A stretch of 64,000 nt of DNA from an uncultured Dokdonia sp. (lineage in GTDB: Bacteria; Bacteroidota; Bacteroidia; Flavobacteriales; Flavobacteriaceae), in the NCBI GenBank assembly GCA_947503305.1, contig CANNDF010000008.1, positions 1 to 64,000 on the forward strand. The letters run 5' to 3'. The notes beneath the pieces were generated by a model. It worked only from the letters and a program-made list of their open reading frames with translations. It was not told the DNA's origin and made no database searches. The position numbers and the translations under genes were made by a program. Shown here one piece after another: positions 17,664-26,257 of this stretch; position 1 is the first letter of the stretch, and every line of letters starts with the position of its first letter.

Positions 17664-18854
17664 ATGCCAAGAATATCTCAGAAAGGGCAAGCAATGCCTC
17701 AATCTCCTATTCGAAAATTAGTTCCTTTTGCCGATGCAGCAAAAGAACGGGGGATACATATACATCACCTTAATATTGGACAACCTGATATTAAGACACC
17801 TCAAGTAGCACTAGATGCTGTAAAAGAAAATACAATAGATGTATTGGCTTATTCACATAGTGCAGGTTTTGCCTCTTATAGGAATAAACTAGCGCATTAC
17901 TATAAAAATAATGGAATTACTATAAATTCAGAAGACATTATAGTAACTACTGGAGGGTCTGAAGCATTACTTTTTGCTATGGGTAGTATTACAGATCCTG
18001 GTGACGAGGTAATTATACCCGAACCTTTTTATGCAAACTATAATGGATTTGCAACGGCAAGTGGTGTAACGGTTGTTCCGGTTATTTCAGATCTTGATTC
18101 TGGTTTTGCATTGCCTCCAATTGCAGATTTTGAAAATTTAATTACTGATAAAACAAAAGCTATTGTCATTTGTAACCCTGGAAACCCTACAGGGTATTTA
18201 TATAGCGAAGAAGAAATTAAACAGCTGGCAGCATTAGTAAAAAAGCATGATCTTTTTCTTATTGCTGATGAGGTATATCGAGAGTTTGCATATGATGGAC
18301 TGAAACATCATTCTGTTATGGCACAAAGAGATATTGATGCACATACAATTATGATAGATTCTGTATCAAAACGATACTCTATGTGTGGAGCTCGTATAGG
18401 ATGTATTGTGAGTAGAAATAAAGAAATTATTGCTACGGCAATGAAGTTTGCGCAGGCACGATTAAGCCCTCCCACGTATGCACAAGTTGCAAGTGAAGCA
18501 GCTTTAGAAACTCCTGATTCTTATTTTACAGGTGTTATAGATGAGTATGTTTCAAGGCGTAATACGCTTGTTTCAGGTTTGGAGTCTATTCCAGGGGTGA
18601 AAGTTGCAAAACCTAAAGGGGCTTTTTATTGCATAGCTGCCCTTCCTGTAAAAGATGCAGATGCATTTGCACAATGGTTATTGGAGTCTTTTGAATTAGA
18701 TGGTAAAACGATTATGGTAGCTCCTGCAGCTGGGTTTTATTCAAGTAAAGGAGTAGGGTTAAATCAGATTCGTATTGCATATGTTTTGGAAGAAGATCTA
18801 CTTAGAGAAGCAGTCACAATTTTACGTACTGCGTTAGAAAAATATACCGACTAG
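17664..18854 (+). CDS. PLP-dependent aminotransferase, class I/II
   Basis: 396 residues, aspartate-aminotransferase-like fold type I. Visible are the cofactor-binding GGSEALLFAMGS, the NPGNPTGYLYS segment, DEVYREFAYDG, and the Schiff-base lysine in SVSKRYSMCGARIG (near residue 235). The substrate cannot be read from the sequence; aspartate, alanine or aromatic amino acids are possible. The TAG stop overlaps the GTG start of murB by one base, suggesting coupled translation. Confidence 0.88.
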   Translation: MPRISQKGQAMPQSPIRKLVPFADAAKERGIHIHHLNIGQPDIKTPQVALDAVKENTIDVLAYSHSAGFASYRNKLAHYYKNNGITINSEDIIVTTGGSEALLFAMGSITDPGDEVIIPEPFYANYNGFATASGVTVVPVISDLDSGFALPPIADFENLITDKTKAIVICNPGNPTGYLYSEEEIKQLAALVKKHDLFLIADEVYREFAYDGLKHHSVMAQRDIDAHTIMIDSVSKRYSMCGARIGCIVSRNKEIIATAMKFAQARLSPPTYAQVASEAALETPDSYFTGVIDEYVSRRNTLVSGLESIPGVKVAKPKGAFYCIAALPVKDADAFAQWLLESFELDGKTIMVAPAAGFYSSKGVGLNQIRIAYVLEEDLLREAVTILRTALEKYTD

Positions 18855-19873
18855 TGGACATCAAGCAACAATTTTCTCTCAAAGCGTATAATACTTTTGG
18901 TATTGACGTGATGACTCCTTTTTTTATATCTGTAACATCTGAGAACGAACTTAAAGAAGCTTTGAGTATGTCTGAGTTCAAAGATGCACTTGTAATAGGA
19001 GGAGGGAGTAATATGTTACTTACTAAAGATTTAGACCGTCCTGTTATTCATATTGCTTTAAAAGGGATGGAACGGCAGAATATCCCTATGGGGGATAACG
19101 AGATATTACTTAAAGTCCAAGGGGGAGAAAATTGGCATACTTTTGTTATGTATTGTGTCCAGAATAATTTAGGAGGGGTAGAGAATCTCTCTTTAATACC
19201 TGGAAATGTAGGAACTGCACCTATTCAAAATATAGGAGCCTATGGTGTTGAGCTTAAAGATGTTTTTTATAGTTGTAATACAATTCACCGGGAAAGCTTA
19301 GAAGAACGAGTTTTTTTATTAGAAGATTGCAAGTTTGGGTATAGAGATTCAATATTTAAAAACAAACTTAAAGATCAGTATGTCATTACTTCTGTAACCT
19401 TTAAACTTACAACTACTGTTCATACTATTCGTACAGACTATGGAGCTATCTATGATACACTCAAGACAAAAAATATTCCTGCCCCTACATTAAAAGATGT
19501 CTCAGATGCTGTTATCCAGATCAGAAATTCTAAACTTCCAGATCCTTCTAAGTTAGGTAATAGCGGAAGTTTTTTTAAAAACCCAGTGATTGATCAGCAT
19601 ACATTTACAGTATTACGGACTACATACAAGGATATTCCTTATTATCCTATAGGGTCAGATCAAATTAAAGTTCCAGCTGGATGGCTCATAGAGAAAGCTG
19701 GTTTTAAAGGGAAACGTTATGGAGACGCAGGGGTTCATGATAAACAAGCATTAGTGCTTGTAAATTATGGAGGTGCAAGTGGTAAGGAGATTTGGGCACT
19801 TGCTTTACGCATACAGAAAGCTGTACAATCTAAATTTGGGCTCACTATTACCCCTGAAGTCAATATTTTTTAG
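18854..19873 (+). CDS. murB: UDP-N-acetylenolpyruvoylglucosamine reductase MurB
   Basis: 339 residues with a GTG start overlapping the preceding stop. MurB reduces UDP-GlcNAc-enolpyruvate to UDP-MurNAc with NADPH and FAD in peptidoglycan synthesis. FAD-binding segments GGGSNMLLT and SLIPGNVGTAPIQNIGAYG are clear, as are the active-site GNSGSFFKNP (catalytic Ser) and the C-terminal PAGWLIEKAGFKG. The length and C-terminal Tyr loop fit type I MurB. Confidence 0.95.
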   Translation: MDIKQQFSLKAYNTFGIDVMTPFFISVTSENELKEALSMSEFKDALVIGGGSNMLLTKDLDRPVIHIALKGMERQNIPMGDNEILLKVQGGENWHTFVMYCVQNNLGGVENLSLIPGNVGTAPIQNIGAYGVELKDVFYSCNTIHRESLEERVFLLEDCKFGYRDSIFKNKLKDQYVITSVTFKLTTTVHTIRTDYGAIYDTLKTKNIPAPTLKDVSDAVIQIRNSKLPDPSKLGNSGSFFKNPVIDQHTFTVLRTTYKDIPYYPIGSDQIKVPAGWLIEKAGFKGKRYGDAGVHDKQALVLVNYGGASGKEIWALALRIQKAVQSKFGLTITPEVNIF

Positions 19874-19883
19874 GCATAAAAAT

Positions 19884-19905
19884 AGCCCTACCTTTCGATA
19901 GGGCT
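19884..19905 (+). terminator. Possible terminator after murB
   Basis: AGCCCTA and TAGGGCT pair around an 8-base loop. The T run is poor, so termination would be weak. Confidence 0.4.
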
Positions 19906-19932
19906 TCCCAAATAAATGAGATCTGGAGCACC

Positions 19933-20442
19933 TTATTTAGGTAATACGACGCTATCTATAACGTGTATTACTCCATTAGAAGCATTAAGATCTGTTGCAG
20001 TGATCTTTGCTTTGCTCCCGTTTTCATCAATAAGGATCACATTTTCCTTTTCCATGGTAATTGTTAATGAGCCCCCACTAACAGTTTTTGCGGTAAACTT
20101 ACCTCCATTTTTCTTGATGGCCGCTACTACATCTGCAGCTTTAAAATTGCCTGCAATTACATGATAGGTGAGAATTGATGTTAATTTGCCTTTGCTTTTA
20201 GGGGCTAATAGGCTCTCTAAAGTCCCTTTTGGAAGTGCATCAAAAGCGGCGTTTGTAGGTGCAAAAACTGTAAAAGGACCTTCGCCTTTTAATGTGTTGA
20301 CTAGGTCAGCAGCCTTTACCGCAGCAACTAATGTTGTATGGTCTTTAGAGGACACTGCAACATCTACGACATCAGACTGTGCAATAGAAATTGCTGAAAA
20401 ACAAAGGGTTATTGCAGTTAAAACTAATTTGATCTTTTTCAT
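19933..20442 (-). CDS. Secreted fasciclin domain protein
   Basis: 169 residues. Signal peptide 1-21 (ending SIAQ), then one FAS1 domain: the H1 motif TVFAPTNAAFDALP, the YHVIAG segment and the H2 motif GVIHVIDSVVLP. FAS1 domains mediate adhesion or act as small secreted stress proteins. It is divergent from an ECF sigma/anti-sigma pair; fasciclin genes next to such pairs are common in flavobacteria, so it may be a target of that sigma factor. This is inference from position. Confidence 0.9.
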   Translation of the reverse strand: MKKIKLVLTAITLCFSAISIAQSDVVDVAVSSKDHTTLVAAVKAADLVNTLKGEGPFTVFAPTNAAFDALPKGTLESLLAPKSKGKLTSILTYHVIAGNFKAADVVAAIKKNGGKFTAKTVSGGSLTITMEKENVILIDENGSKAKITATDLNASNGVIHVIDSVVLPK

Positions 20443-20566
20443 AATAAATAAATAATAGTTGAGTTAATATTAAAAGTTTTTTTCATTTGTAATAGATACG
20501 CCGTAACTTTAACCGATAGATTTCTACGAAGTCCCAAACTTTTGTTAAATCAAAGACCCCTCGTTT

Positions 20567-21118
20567 TTGAAGCCATTTATAGAAACACATATTGTCGAGC
20601 TTCTTAAAGCTCGAGACGAACGCGCCATAGGATTGTTATATGATCATTATGCAGATGCGCTATACGGTGTTGCTATTAAAGTGATGAAAGATGAGGTACT
20701 TGCACAAGATGTATTACAAGAAGCTTTTGTGAAAATCTGGAAAAACGCCGATCGTTATGATCCAGATAAAGCGCGATTGTTTACTTGGTTATTTCGAGTT
20801 GTGCAAAATACTGCTATAGATGCAGTTAGGAGTAGGCAGCGTAAGACCTCAAAAGAAATCCAAACCCAAGATTCTAACGTATATCATATACCAACAACAC
20901 AACTTGCAATAGAACATCTCGATTTAAAAGCACATACGGATGGGCTTGAAGATAAATATAAAGTAGTAATTGATGCCTTATTTTTTCAGGGTATGACACA
21001 ACAGGAAGCTAGTGACGAATTAAATATTCCGCTAGGAACTGTAAAATCACGTTTGAAAATTGGACTCAGAGAATTACGTAAGCTGTTTGGTATGGTAGTT
21101 GTATTTTTGATGCTATGA
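20567..21118 (+). CDS. ECF-type RNA polymerase sigma factor
   Basis: 183 residues with an apparent TTG start; there is no in-frame ATG before region 2. Region 2 is at about 20-90 (LYDHYADALYGVA, then FTWLFRVVQNTAIDAVRSRQRK) and region 4 at about 125-175 (DALFFQGMTQQEASDELNIPLGTVKSRLKIGL). It overlaps the anti-sigma gene by four bases (ATGA), the usual arrangement for a sigma held by its partner. Likely regulon members include its own operon and the divergent fasciclin gene. Confidence 0.9.
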   Translation: MKPFIETHIVELLKARDERAIGLLYDHYADALYGVAIKVMKDEVLAQDVLQEAFVKIWKNADRYDPDKARLFTWLFRVVQNTAIDAVRSRQRKTSKEIQTQDSNVYHIPTTQLAIEHLDLKAHTDGLEDKYKVVIDALFFQGMTQQEASDELNIPLGTVKSRLKIGLRELRKLFGMVVVFLML

Positions 21119-21876
21119 ATGAAAGAGTGAAGATATTTTTAGAAGGCGATTTGCTGGAGCGTTACCTTATGGAAACTACATCCCCTATGGAGTCTCAAGA
21201 GGTAGAGCATTATATAGAAAAATATCCAAAAGTAAAGGAGACATATATAGAGCTTCAAGAGAATTTAGAAGAGTATGCAAAGTCATTTTCTGTATCACCT
21301 CCAAGTGATCTTAAGGAAAAAATAGTAAGTCAGGTTAAATCACGACCAAAGCCGCCTGCAATATCATTGTTAGCAATAACAGCATGCGTGGCTGCGATTC
21401 TATTTGGAATTATGACTTTTATGATTTGGAATCAAAATCAAGAACTTCTTAAGGATAGAATGCTTACAACGACTCTTATCGAAGAACTTAATGAAGATAT
21501 CGTTTCTAACCGTGAGACATTACAGTCTGTAGAAGAGCAGTTTATGATTCTTAATAATTCATCTACTCAAAAATATGTACTTAGAGGAAATAGGCGCGCA
21601 CGTAAACTAGAAACTGTGGCATATGTAAATGAATTAGAAAAAAAGTCATACGTACATGTAGTAGCATTACCAGAACTTCCAGATGAACAAGTCTATCAAA
21701 TGTGGGCAGATGTAGATGGTCATATGGTTCCTTTAGATATTCTTAAGGTTACTAAAGAGAATCTTGTTGAGATTCCTTATGAAGATCGTATGGCAAGTCT
21801 CAATATTACGATTGAACCTAAAGGCGGTAGTAAAGAGGCTACGGTAGATAACTTAGTGGCTAATATTTCATTCTAA
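21115..21876 (+). CDS. Membrane anti-sigma factor, RskA-like
   Basis: 253 residues. A cytoplasmic N-terminus (FLEGDLLERYLMETTSPMESQEVEHYI) matches the start of the anti-sigma domain, without the zinc HxxxCxxC motif. One membrane helix lies at 82-105. The C-terminal extracytoplasmic domain (about 155-250; ALPELPDEQVYQMWADVDG) is the RskA/anti-sigma-K type. It would bind the ECF sigma factor upstream, with which it overlaps by four bases, and release it on an envelope signal. Confidence 0.88.
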   Translation: MNERVKIFLEGDLLERYLMETTSPMESQEVEHYIEKYPKVKETYIELQENLEEYAKSFSVSPPSDLKEKIVSQVKSRPKPPAISLLAITACVAAILFGIMTFMIWNQNQELLKDRMLTTTLIEELNEDIVSNRETLQSVEEQFMILNNSSTQKYVLRGNRRARKLETVAYVNELEKKSYVHVVALPELPDEQVYQMWADVDGHMVPLDILKVTKENLVEIPYEDRMASLNITIEPKGGSKEATVDNLVANISF

Positions 21877-21930
21877 AACCCCTCATCTTATTTTGTGATT
21901 TTCATAGCTTTTTGGCTCTTGGATTCTTTG

Positions 21931-21938
21931 TATATTTG
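21931..21938 (+). promoter_or_regulatory. -7 element before the small Cys-rich gene
   Basis: TATATTTG fits TAnnTTTG. A TTG at 21912-21914 is 16 bases upstream, slightly short. Confidence 0.5.
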
Positions 21939-21948
21939 CATAAAATAA

Positions 21949-22152
21949 ATGACTATGAAATTACTCCTTCTTACGTTAGCACTTTTAGGACTTGCTGTTG
22001 CAGGTATTGCCATAAAAATATGGGCAAAAAAAGATGGTAAATTTGCAGGGACATGCGCAAGCCAGAATCCTTTTTTAAATAAAGAAGGAGAAGCGTGTGG
22101 AATGTGCGGTCGGTTACCTTCAGAAATGGGAGATTGCTCTAGCGATAAGTAA
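21949..22152 (+). CDS. Small membrane-anchored Cys-rich protein
   Basis: 67 residues (65 if the second ATG at 21955 is used). An N-terminal hydrophobic helix (3-24) is followed by a short soluble tail with four Cys: C36, C50, C53 and C63, the middle two as CGMC. Such spacing could bind one metal ion or form disulfides outside the membrane. I recall homologues labelled only as membrane or secreted protein in flavobacteria; no function is known to me. It is 11 bases before the glycosyltransferase and probably co-transcribed with it. Confidence 0.75.
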   Translation: MTMKLLLLTLALLGLAVAGIAIKIWAKKDGKFAGTCASQNPFLNKEGEACGMCGRLPSEMGDCSSDK

Positions 22153-22163
22153 TTGAAATAGTA

Positions 22164-23279
22164 TTGGAGCCCATTCTTACGTATCTTTTTTATGTGTTTC
22201 TTGTAGTAGTAGTAATTAATATTACCTATTATCTTTTTTTCTTTTTATTCGCTTTCGCGAAAGCGAACTATATAAAGCCCAAAACATTTCCTCCAGTATC
22301 TATAATTGTCTGTTCAAAAAACGAAGCCGAAAATTTACGTAATAATATTCCTAAATGGCTTGATCAGGAATATGCAGAGTTTGAATTAATTTTAATTAAT
22401 GATGCTTCTTATGATGAGACAGAATCTGTTATAGAAGAATTTGCAAAAAAACACTCTTCAATTACGCAAGTACATGTAGAAAATAATGAAGCATTTTGGG
22501 GAAGTAAAAAATACGCTTTAACCCTAGGAATTAAAAAAGCTCAATATCCTTATTTGTTATTTACAGATGCCGATTGTTACCCTTCTTCAAGGTATTGGAT
22601 ACAGGAGATGGCCAAACATTTTGTGTCTACAAAAGAAATTGTTTTAGGATATGGAAGCTATGAAAAAGTAAAGAATTCTTGGCTTAATCAATTAATTAGA
22701 TTTGAAACAGTTATTACGGCAATGCAATATTTTAGCTATGCCATAGGCGGAAGGCCATATATGGGAGTAGGTCGTAATCTTGCCTATACATCACAGTTGT
22801 TCTATAAACAACGAGGTTTTATGGATCATATGAATGTCCAAAGCGGGGATGATGATCTTTTTGTAAATCAGGCTGCTACAAAAAAGAATGTAGCTATAAA
22901 TTTTGATCCTAAAGGATATACAATCTCTATACCTAAGATGAGTTTTGGATCATGGTATACACAAAAACGTAGGCATATAAGTGTTGCAAAACATTACAGA
23001 TTTTCTGATAAATTCTTTTTAGGTCTTTTTCATTTGAGTCAGGTATTGTTTTTTTTGCTCTTGACAGTATTATTAATTACCATGTGGGAGTGGCAACTCG
23101 TTCTTATAATCATAGGAATACGGTACCTTATTTCTTGGATAAGTGTAGGCGTAAGCTCATTTAAACTTAATGAAAAGGATATTCCACTTTTATACCCTAT
23201 ACATGAGTTGTTTTTATTATTTTTCCAATTGAGTATCTTTATCACAAACTTGATCTCAAAACCTACTCGTTGGAAATAA
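22164..23279 (+). CDS. Membrane glycosyltransferase, family 2
   Basis: 371 residues with a TTG start; no in-frame ATG is nearby. An N-terminal membrane helix (about 5-28) precedes a GT-A domain with VSIIVCSKNEAENL, the metal-binding FTDADCYPSS near residue 138, and the QSGDDDLFVNQ and QKRRH motifs of processive-type enzymes. Two or three C-terminal membrane helices follow. The dispersed palindrome encodes AFAKA at the end of the first helix. The acceptor is unknown. Its last ten bases overlap the next sigma factor gene. Confidence 0.87.
   Translation: MEPILTYLFYVFLVVVVINITYYLFFFLFAFAKANYIKPKTFPPVSIIVCSKNEAENLRNNIPKWLDQEYAEFELILINDASYDETESVIEEFAKKHSSITQVHVENNEAFWGSKKYALTLGIKKAQYPYLLFTDADCYPSSRYWIQEMAKHFVSTKEIVLGYGSYEKVKNSWLNQLIRFETVITAMQYFSYAIGGRPYMGVGRNLAYTSQLFYKQRGFMDHMNVQSGDDDLFVNQAATKKNVAINFDPKGYTISIPKMSFGSWYTQKRRHISVAKHYRFSDKFFLGLFHLSQVLFFLLLTVLLITMWEWQLVLIIIGIRYLISWISVGVSSFKLNEKDIPLLYPIHELFLLFFQLSIFITNLISKPTRWK
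22250..22265. repeat. Dispersed palindrome, copy 5 (in glycosyltransferase)
   Basis: A perfect 16-base palindrome; the symmetry extends to 20 bases (flanking TT and AA). Read as FAFAKAN. Confidence 0.95.
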
Positions 23280-23839
23280 CTCAAGGTAAAATTCATATAG
23301 AAATAGAAAAGGCAAAAGAAGGCAAACAGAGTGCCTTTAATTTTTTGTTGAATACATTTTGGAATGAAGTATATGGTTTCCAATTAAAACGAACTCAAAA
23401 TGAATATGAGGCTGAAGATATCACTATTCAAACATTTTCTAAGGCATTTGATAAGTTAGACACCTATAAAAAAGAATATAAGTTTAATACATGGCTTATT
23501 GCGATCTCAAAGAATATACATGTAGATATGTTACGTAAGCGTGCTTCATCTATACGATCGCAAATGACAGTAAAAGATGATGAAGGGGTATATAAAGTAC
23601 CAGATGAAAATCCTACCCCCGAAGATGCTTTGATCAAAAAACAAAATTTAGCACAACTATTACAATATATTAAAATGCTAAAACCTCATTATCAAGAGAT
23701 GATTAATTTGCGTTATTTTCAAGAGATGAGTTATAAAGAGATGGAAGAATCTCTTAATGAACCTATGAATAATGTAAAAGTAAAATTACTGCGTGCAAGG
23801 CGTCTTTTAGCCGATATCATTCAAAAAGCCGAAGGATGA
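23270..23839 (+). CDS. Sigma-70 family (ECF) sigma factor without adjacent anti-sigma
   Basis: 189 residues, TTG start inside the end of the glycosyltransferase gene. Region 2 (about 20-90: FNFLLNTFWNEVYGF, YEAEDITIQTFSKAF, FNTWLIAISKNIHVDMLRKR) and region 4 (about 130-185: HYQEMINLRYFQEMSYKEMEESL) are clear. No anti-sigma follows; instead the Nramp-like gene overlaps by four bases. So this sigma is translationally coupled to a glycosyltransferase and a transporter, and must be controlled by some other means. Confidence 0.88.
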   Translation: MEITQGKIHIEIEKAKEGKQSAFNFLLNTFWNEVYGFQLKRTQNEYEAEDITIQTFSKAFDKLDTYKKEYKFNTWLIAISKNIHVDMLRKRASSIRSQMTVKDDEGVYKVPDENPTPEDALIKKQNLAQLLQYIKMLKPHYQEMINLRYFQEMSYKEMEESLNEPMNNVKVKLLRARRLLADIIQKAEG

Positions 23840-25071
23840 GTACAATATCTCTTAAAAAACTAGGACCAGGACTCTTATTTGCAGGAGCAGCAATTGGGGT
23901 ATCTCACTTAGTACAGAGTACACGTGCAGGAGCAGATTTTGGTTTTGGCTTATTATGGGCTCTTCTACTCATTAATGTGATAAAATACCCCTTTTTTCAA
24001 TTTGGACCTAGATATGCATCAGCTACGGGAAAGAGTTTACTAGACGGATATCTTAGTATCAATAGAGGTGTATTAATCACCTATTTTATACTCACACTTT
24101 TAACAATGTTTACAATTCAAACTGCAGTTACCATTGTAACGGCAGGTATAGCAGTACAATTGTTTGGAGTAGGTGATAGTGCTATATGGAGTGTCGTTAT
24201 TACATTGTTATGTGCACTTATATTAGCGATAGGACGTTATAAGGTTTTGGATAGTCTAATGAAGGCAATTATTACGGTACTTACATTAAGTACAATGGTA
24301 GCTGTGTTTTTTGCTTTTAGAGAAAGCATACAAACCCATGGAATTGGATCCTCGCATGGATTAGCTCAACTACTTCCTACAGATGCTGCTGGAATTGCTT
24401 TCTTAATAGCATTTATGGGTTGGATGCCAGCACCACTAGACATTTCAATATTTCATTCTTTATGGACGCTCGAAAAAGGCAAATCACAAACAAATGATGT
24501 AAAAACATCGCTATTCGATTTTAATATTGGGTATTTCGGAACTATAGTTCTTGGGATAGGTTTTGTTACATTAGGAGCACTGGTTATGTATGGAACTGGA
24601 GAGACTTTTTCAAGTAAAGGTGGCGTTTTTGCAGGACAGTTAATTAACATGTATACTTCGAGTTTAGGAAGTTGGGCAACTATATTTATTGGGATTGCTG
24701 CTTTTACAACGATGTTTAGTACCACATTAACAACACTAGATGCCTCGCCTCGTGCCATGGCAAAAACGACAGAGCTTCTGGGAGCTAAAGAACTATTTAA
24801 GAAATATATTTTCTGGCTAGTTATTCTTATCCTAGGGACAAGTATTATTCTATTTTTCTTTGTAAGCGAAATGGGAATATTAATAAAAGTAGCAACCATT
24901 CTATCCTTCCTTACGGCCCCATTTTATGCCATATGTAACTATTTGGTTTTTAAAGACCCATCGGTGCCTAAAGAAGCACGATTGGGAATCCCTATGAAAA
25001 TATATAGCATTATAAGTATTGTGTTTTTACTAGCTTTTAGCGTGTGGTATGTGAGTACATTGTTTAACTAG
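23836..25071 (+). CDS. Nramp-related transporter with non-canonical ion site
   Basis: 411 residues with about eleven membrane helices. The start (LGPGLLFAGAAIGVSHLVQSTRAGADFGF) aligns with helix 1 of Nramp proteins, but the metal-coordinating DPGN is replaced by IGVS (about 20-23). Helix 6 keeps the Met of the MPH motif as MPAP (197-200) but not the His. It is therefore a divergent clade, and manganese or iron transport cannot be assumed. The ATG overlaps the sigma factor stop (ATGA). Confidence 0.82.
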   Translation: MSTISLKKLGPGLLFAGAAIGVSHLVQSTRAGADFGFGLLWALLLINVIKYPFFQFGPRYASATGKSLLDGYLSINRGVLITYFILTLLTMFTIQTAVTIVTAGIAVQLFGVGDSAIWSVVITLLCALILAIGRYKVLDSLMKAIITVLTLSTMVAVFFAFRESIQTHGIGSSHGLAQLLPTDAAGIAFLIAFMGWMPAPLDISIFHSLWTLEKGKSQTNDVKTSLFDFNIGYFGTIVLGIGFVTLGALVMYGTGETFSSKGGVFAGQLINMYTSSLGSWATIFIGIAAFTTMFSTTLTTLDASPRAMAKTTELLGAKELFKKYIFWLVILILGTSIILFFFVSEMGILIKVATILSFLTAPFYAICNYLVFKDPSVPKEARLGIPMKIYSIISIVFLLAFSVWYVSTLFN

Positions 25072-25112
25072 ATTTTATTACAAGCTATATAGCACGTCGT
25101 ATTTATAAAAAC

Positions 25113-25120
25113 TATCTTTG
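25113..25120 (+). promoter_or_regulatory. -7 element of tgt, nearly leaderless
   Basis: TATCTTTG matches TAnnTTTG exactly and ends six bases before the tgt ATG. Confidence 0.5.
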
Positions 25121-25126
25121 CGCCTT

Positions 25127-26257
25127 ATGCAATTTGATCTTCTTACAACAGATACCGCTAGTCAAGCTCGTGCTGGCAAATTAACAACAGATCATGGAGT
25201 CATTGAGACGCCTATTTTTATGCCAGTGGGTACTGTAGCTTCTGTAAAAGGAGTACACCAACGAGAATTACGTGAAGATATCAATCCCGATATTATACTA
25301 GGAAACACATACCATTTATACTTACGACCAGGAACAGAAATTCTTCAAAAAGCCGGAGGATTGCATAAATTTATGAACTGGAATCGCCCTATACTTACTG
25401 ATAGTGGTGGATATCAAGTATATTCTTTGTCTAATAGACGTAAGATTAAAGAAGAAGGTGTAAAATTTAAGTCACATGTAGATGGTTCCATGCATTTATT
25501 TACTCCCGAGAATGTAATGGAAATCCAGCGAAAGATTGGAGCAGATATTATCATGGCTTTTGATGAGTGCACTCCCTATCCTTGTGATTATAAGTATGCA
25601 AAGCGATCTATGCATATGACTCACCGTTGGTTAGATAGGTGTATTACCCATTTTGATAAAACACCTGCTTTGTATGATTATGATCAAGTCTTATTTCCTA
25701 TTGTGCAGGGAAGTACATATAAAGATTTAAGAGTGCAATCTGCAGAGTATATTGCAAATGCAAATGCTTTTGGGAATGCGATAGGAGGGCTATCTGTAGG
25801 AGAACCTGCCGAAGAGATGTATGCTATGACAGAAGTGGTAACAGCTGTATTGCCTAAAGAAAAACCAAGGTATTTGATGGGAGTAGGGACGCCTATTAAT
25901 ATTCTTGAGAACATTGCTTTAGGAATCGATATGTTTGACTGCGTGATGCCTACTCGTAATGCTCGTAATGGAATGTTATTTACAGCCTATGGTACAATTA
26001 ATATCAAAAATCAAAAATGGGAAGATGATTTTTCTCCTATTGATGACATGGGAATAACCTGGGTAGATACGGAGTATAGCAAAGCGTATTTAAGACATCT
26101 TTTTAAATGTCACGAATTGTTAGGAATGCAAATCGCTTCTATACACAATTTAGGTTTTTATTTATGGTTAGTGCGTCAAGCTAGAGAACAGATTTTAGCA
26201 GGCACTTTTACAAATTGGAAAGAGAAAATGGTCAAACAAATGGATAATCGATTATAG
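25127..26257 (+). CDS. tgt: tRNA-guanine (queuine) transglycosylase
   Basis: 376 residues from the ATG at 25127; an in-frame TTG nine bases upstream belongs to the promoter. Tgt exchanges guanine 34 for preQ1 in tRNAs with GUN anticodons. Catalytic Asp92 is in TDSGGYQVYS, and AFDECTPYP, GGLSVGEP and the tRNA-binding FDCVMPTRNARNG are present. The usual zinc site CxCxxC is replaced near residues 306-316 by a Cys-free stretch (DDMGITWVD), although the later SIHN histidine remains. I recall this as a Bacteroidota trait. The LptF/G gene begins right after its stop. Confidence 0.94.
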   Translation: MQFDLLTTDTASQARAGKLTTDHGVIETPIFMPVGTVASVKGVHQRELREDINPDIILGNTYHLYLRPGTEILQKAGGLHKFMNWNRPILTDSGGYQVYSLSNRRKIKEEGVKFKSHVDGSMHLFTPENVMEIQRKIGADIIMAFDECTPYPCDYKYAKRSMHMTHRWLDRCITHFDKTPALYDYDQVLFPIVQGSTYKDLRVQSAEYIANANAFGNAIGGLSVGEPAEEMYAMTEVVTAVLPKEKPRYLMGVGTPINILENIALGIDMFDCVMPTRNARNGMLFTAYGTINIKNQKWEDDFSPIDDMGITWVDTEYSKAYLRHLFKCHELLGMQIASIHNLGFYLWLVRQAREQILAGTFTNWKEKMVKQMDNRL

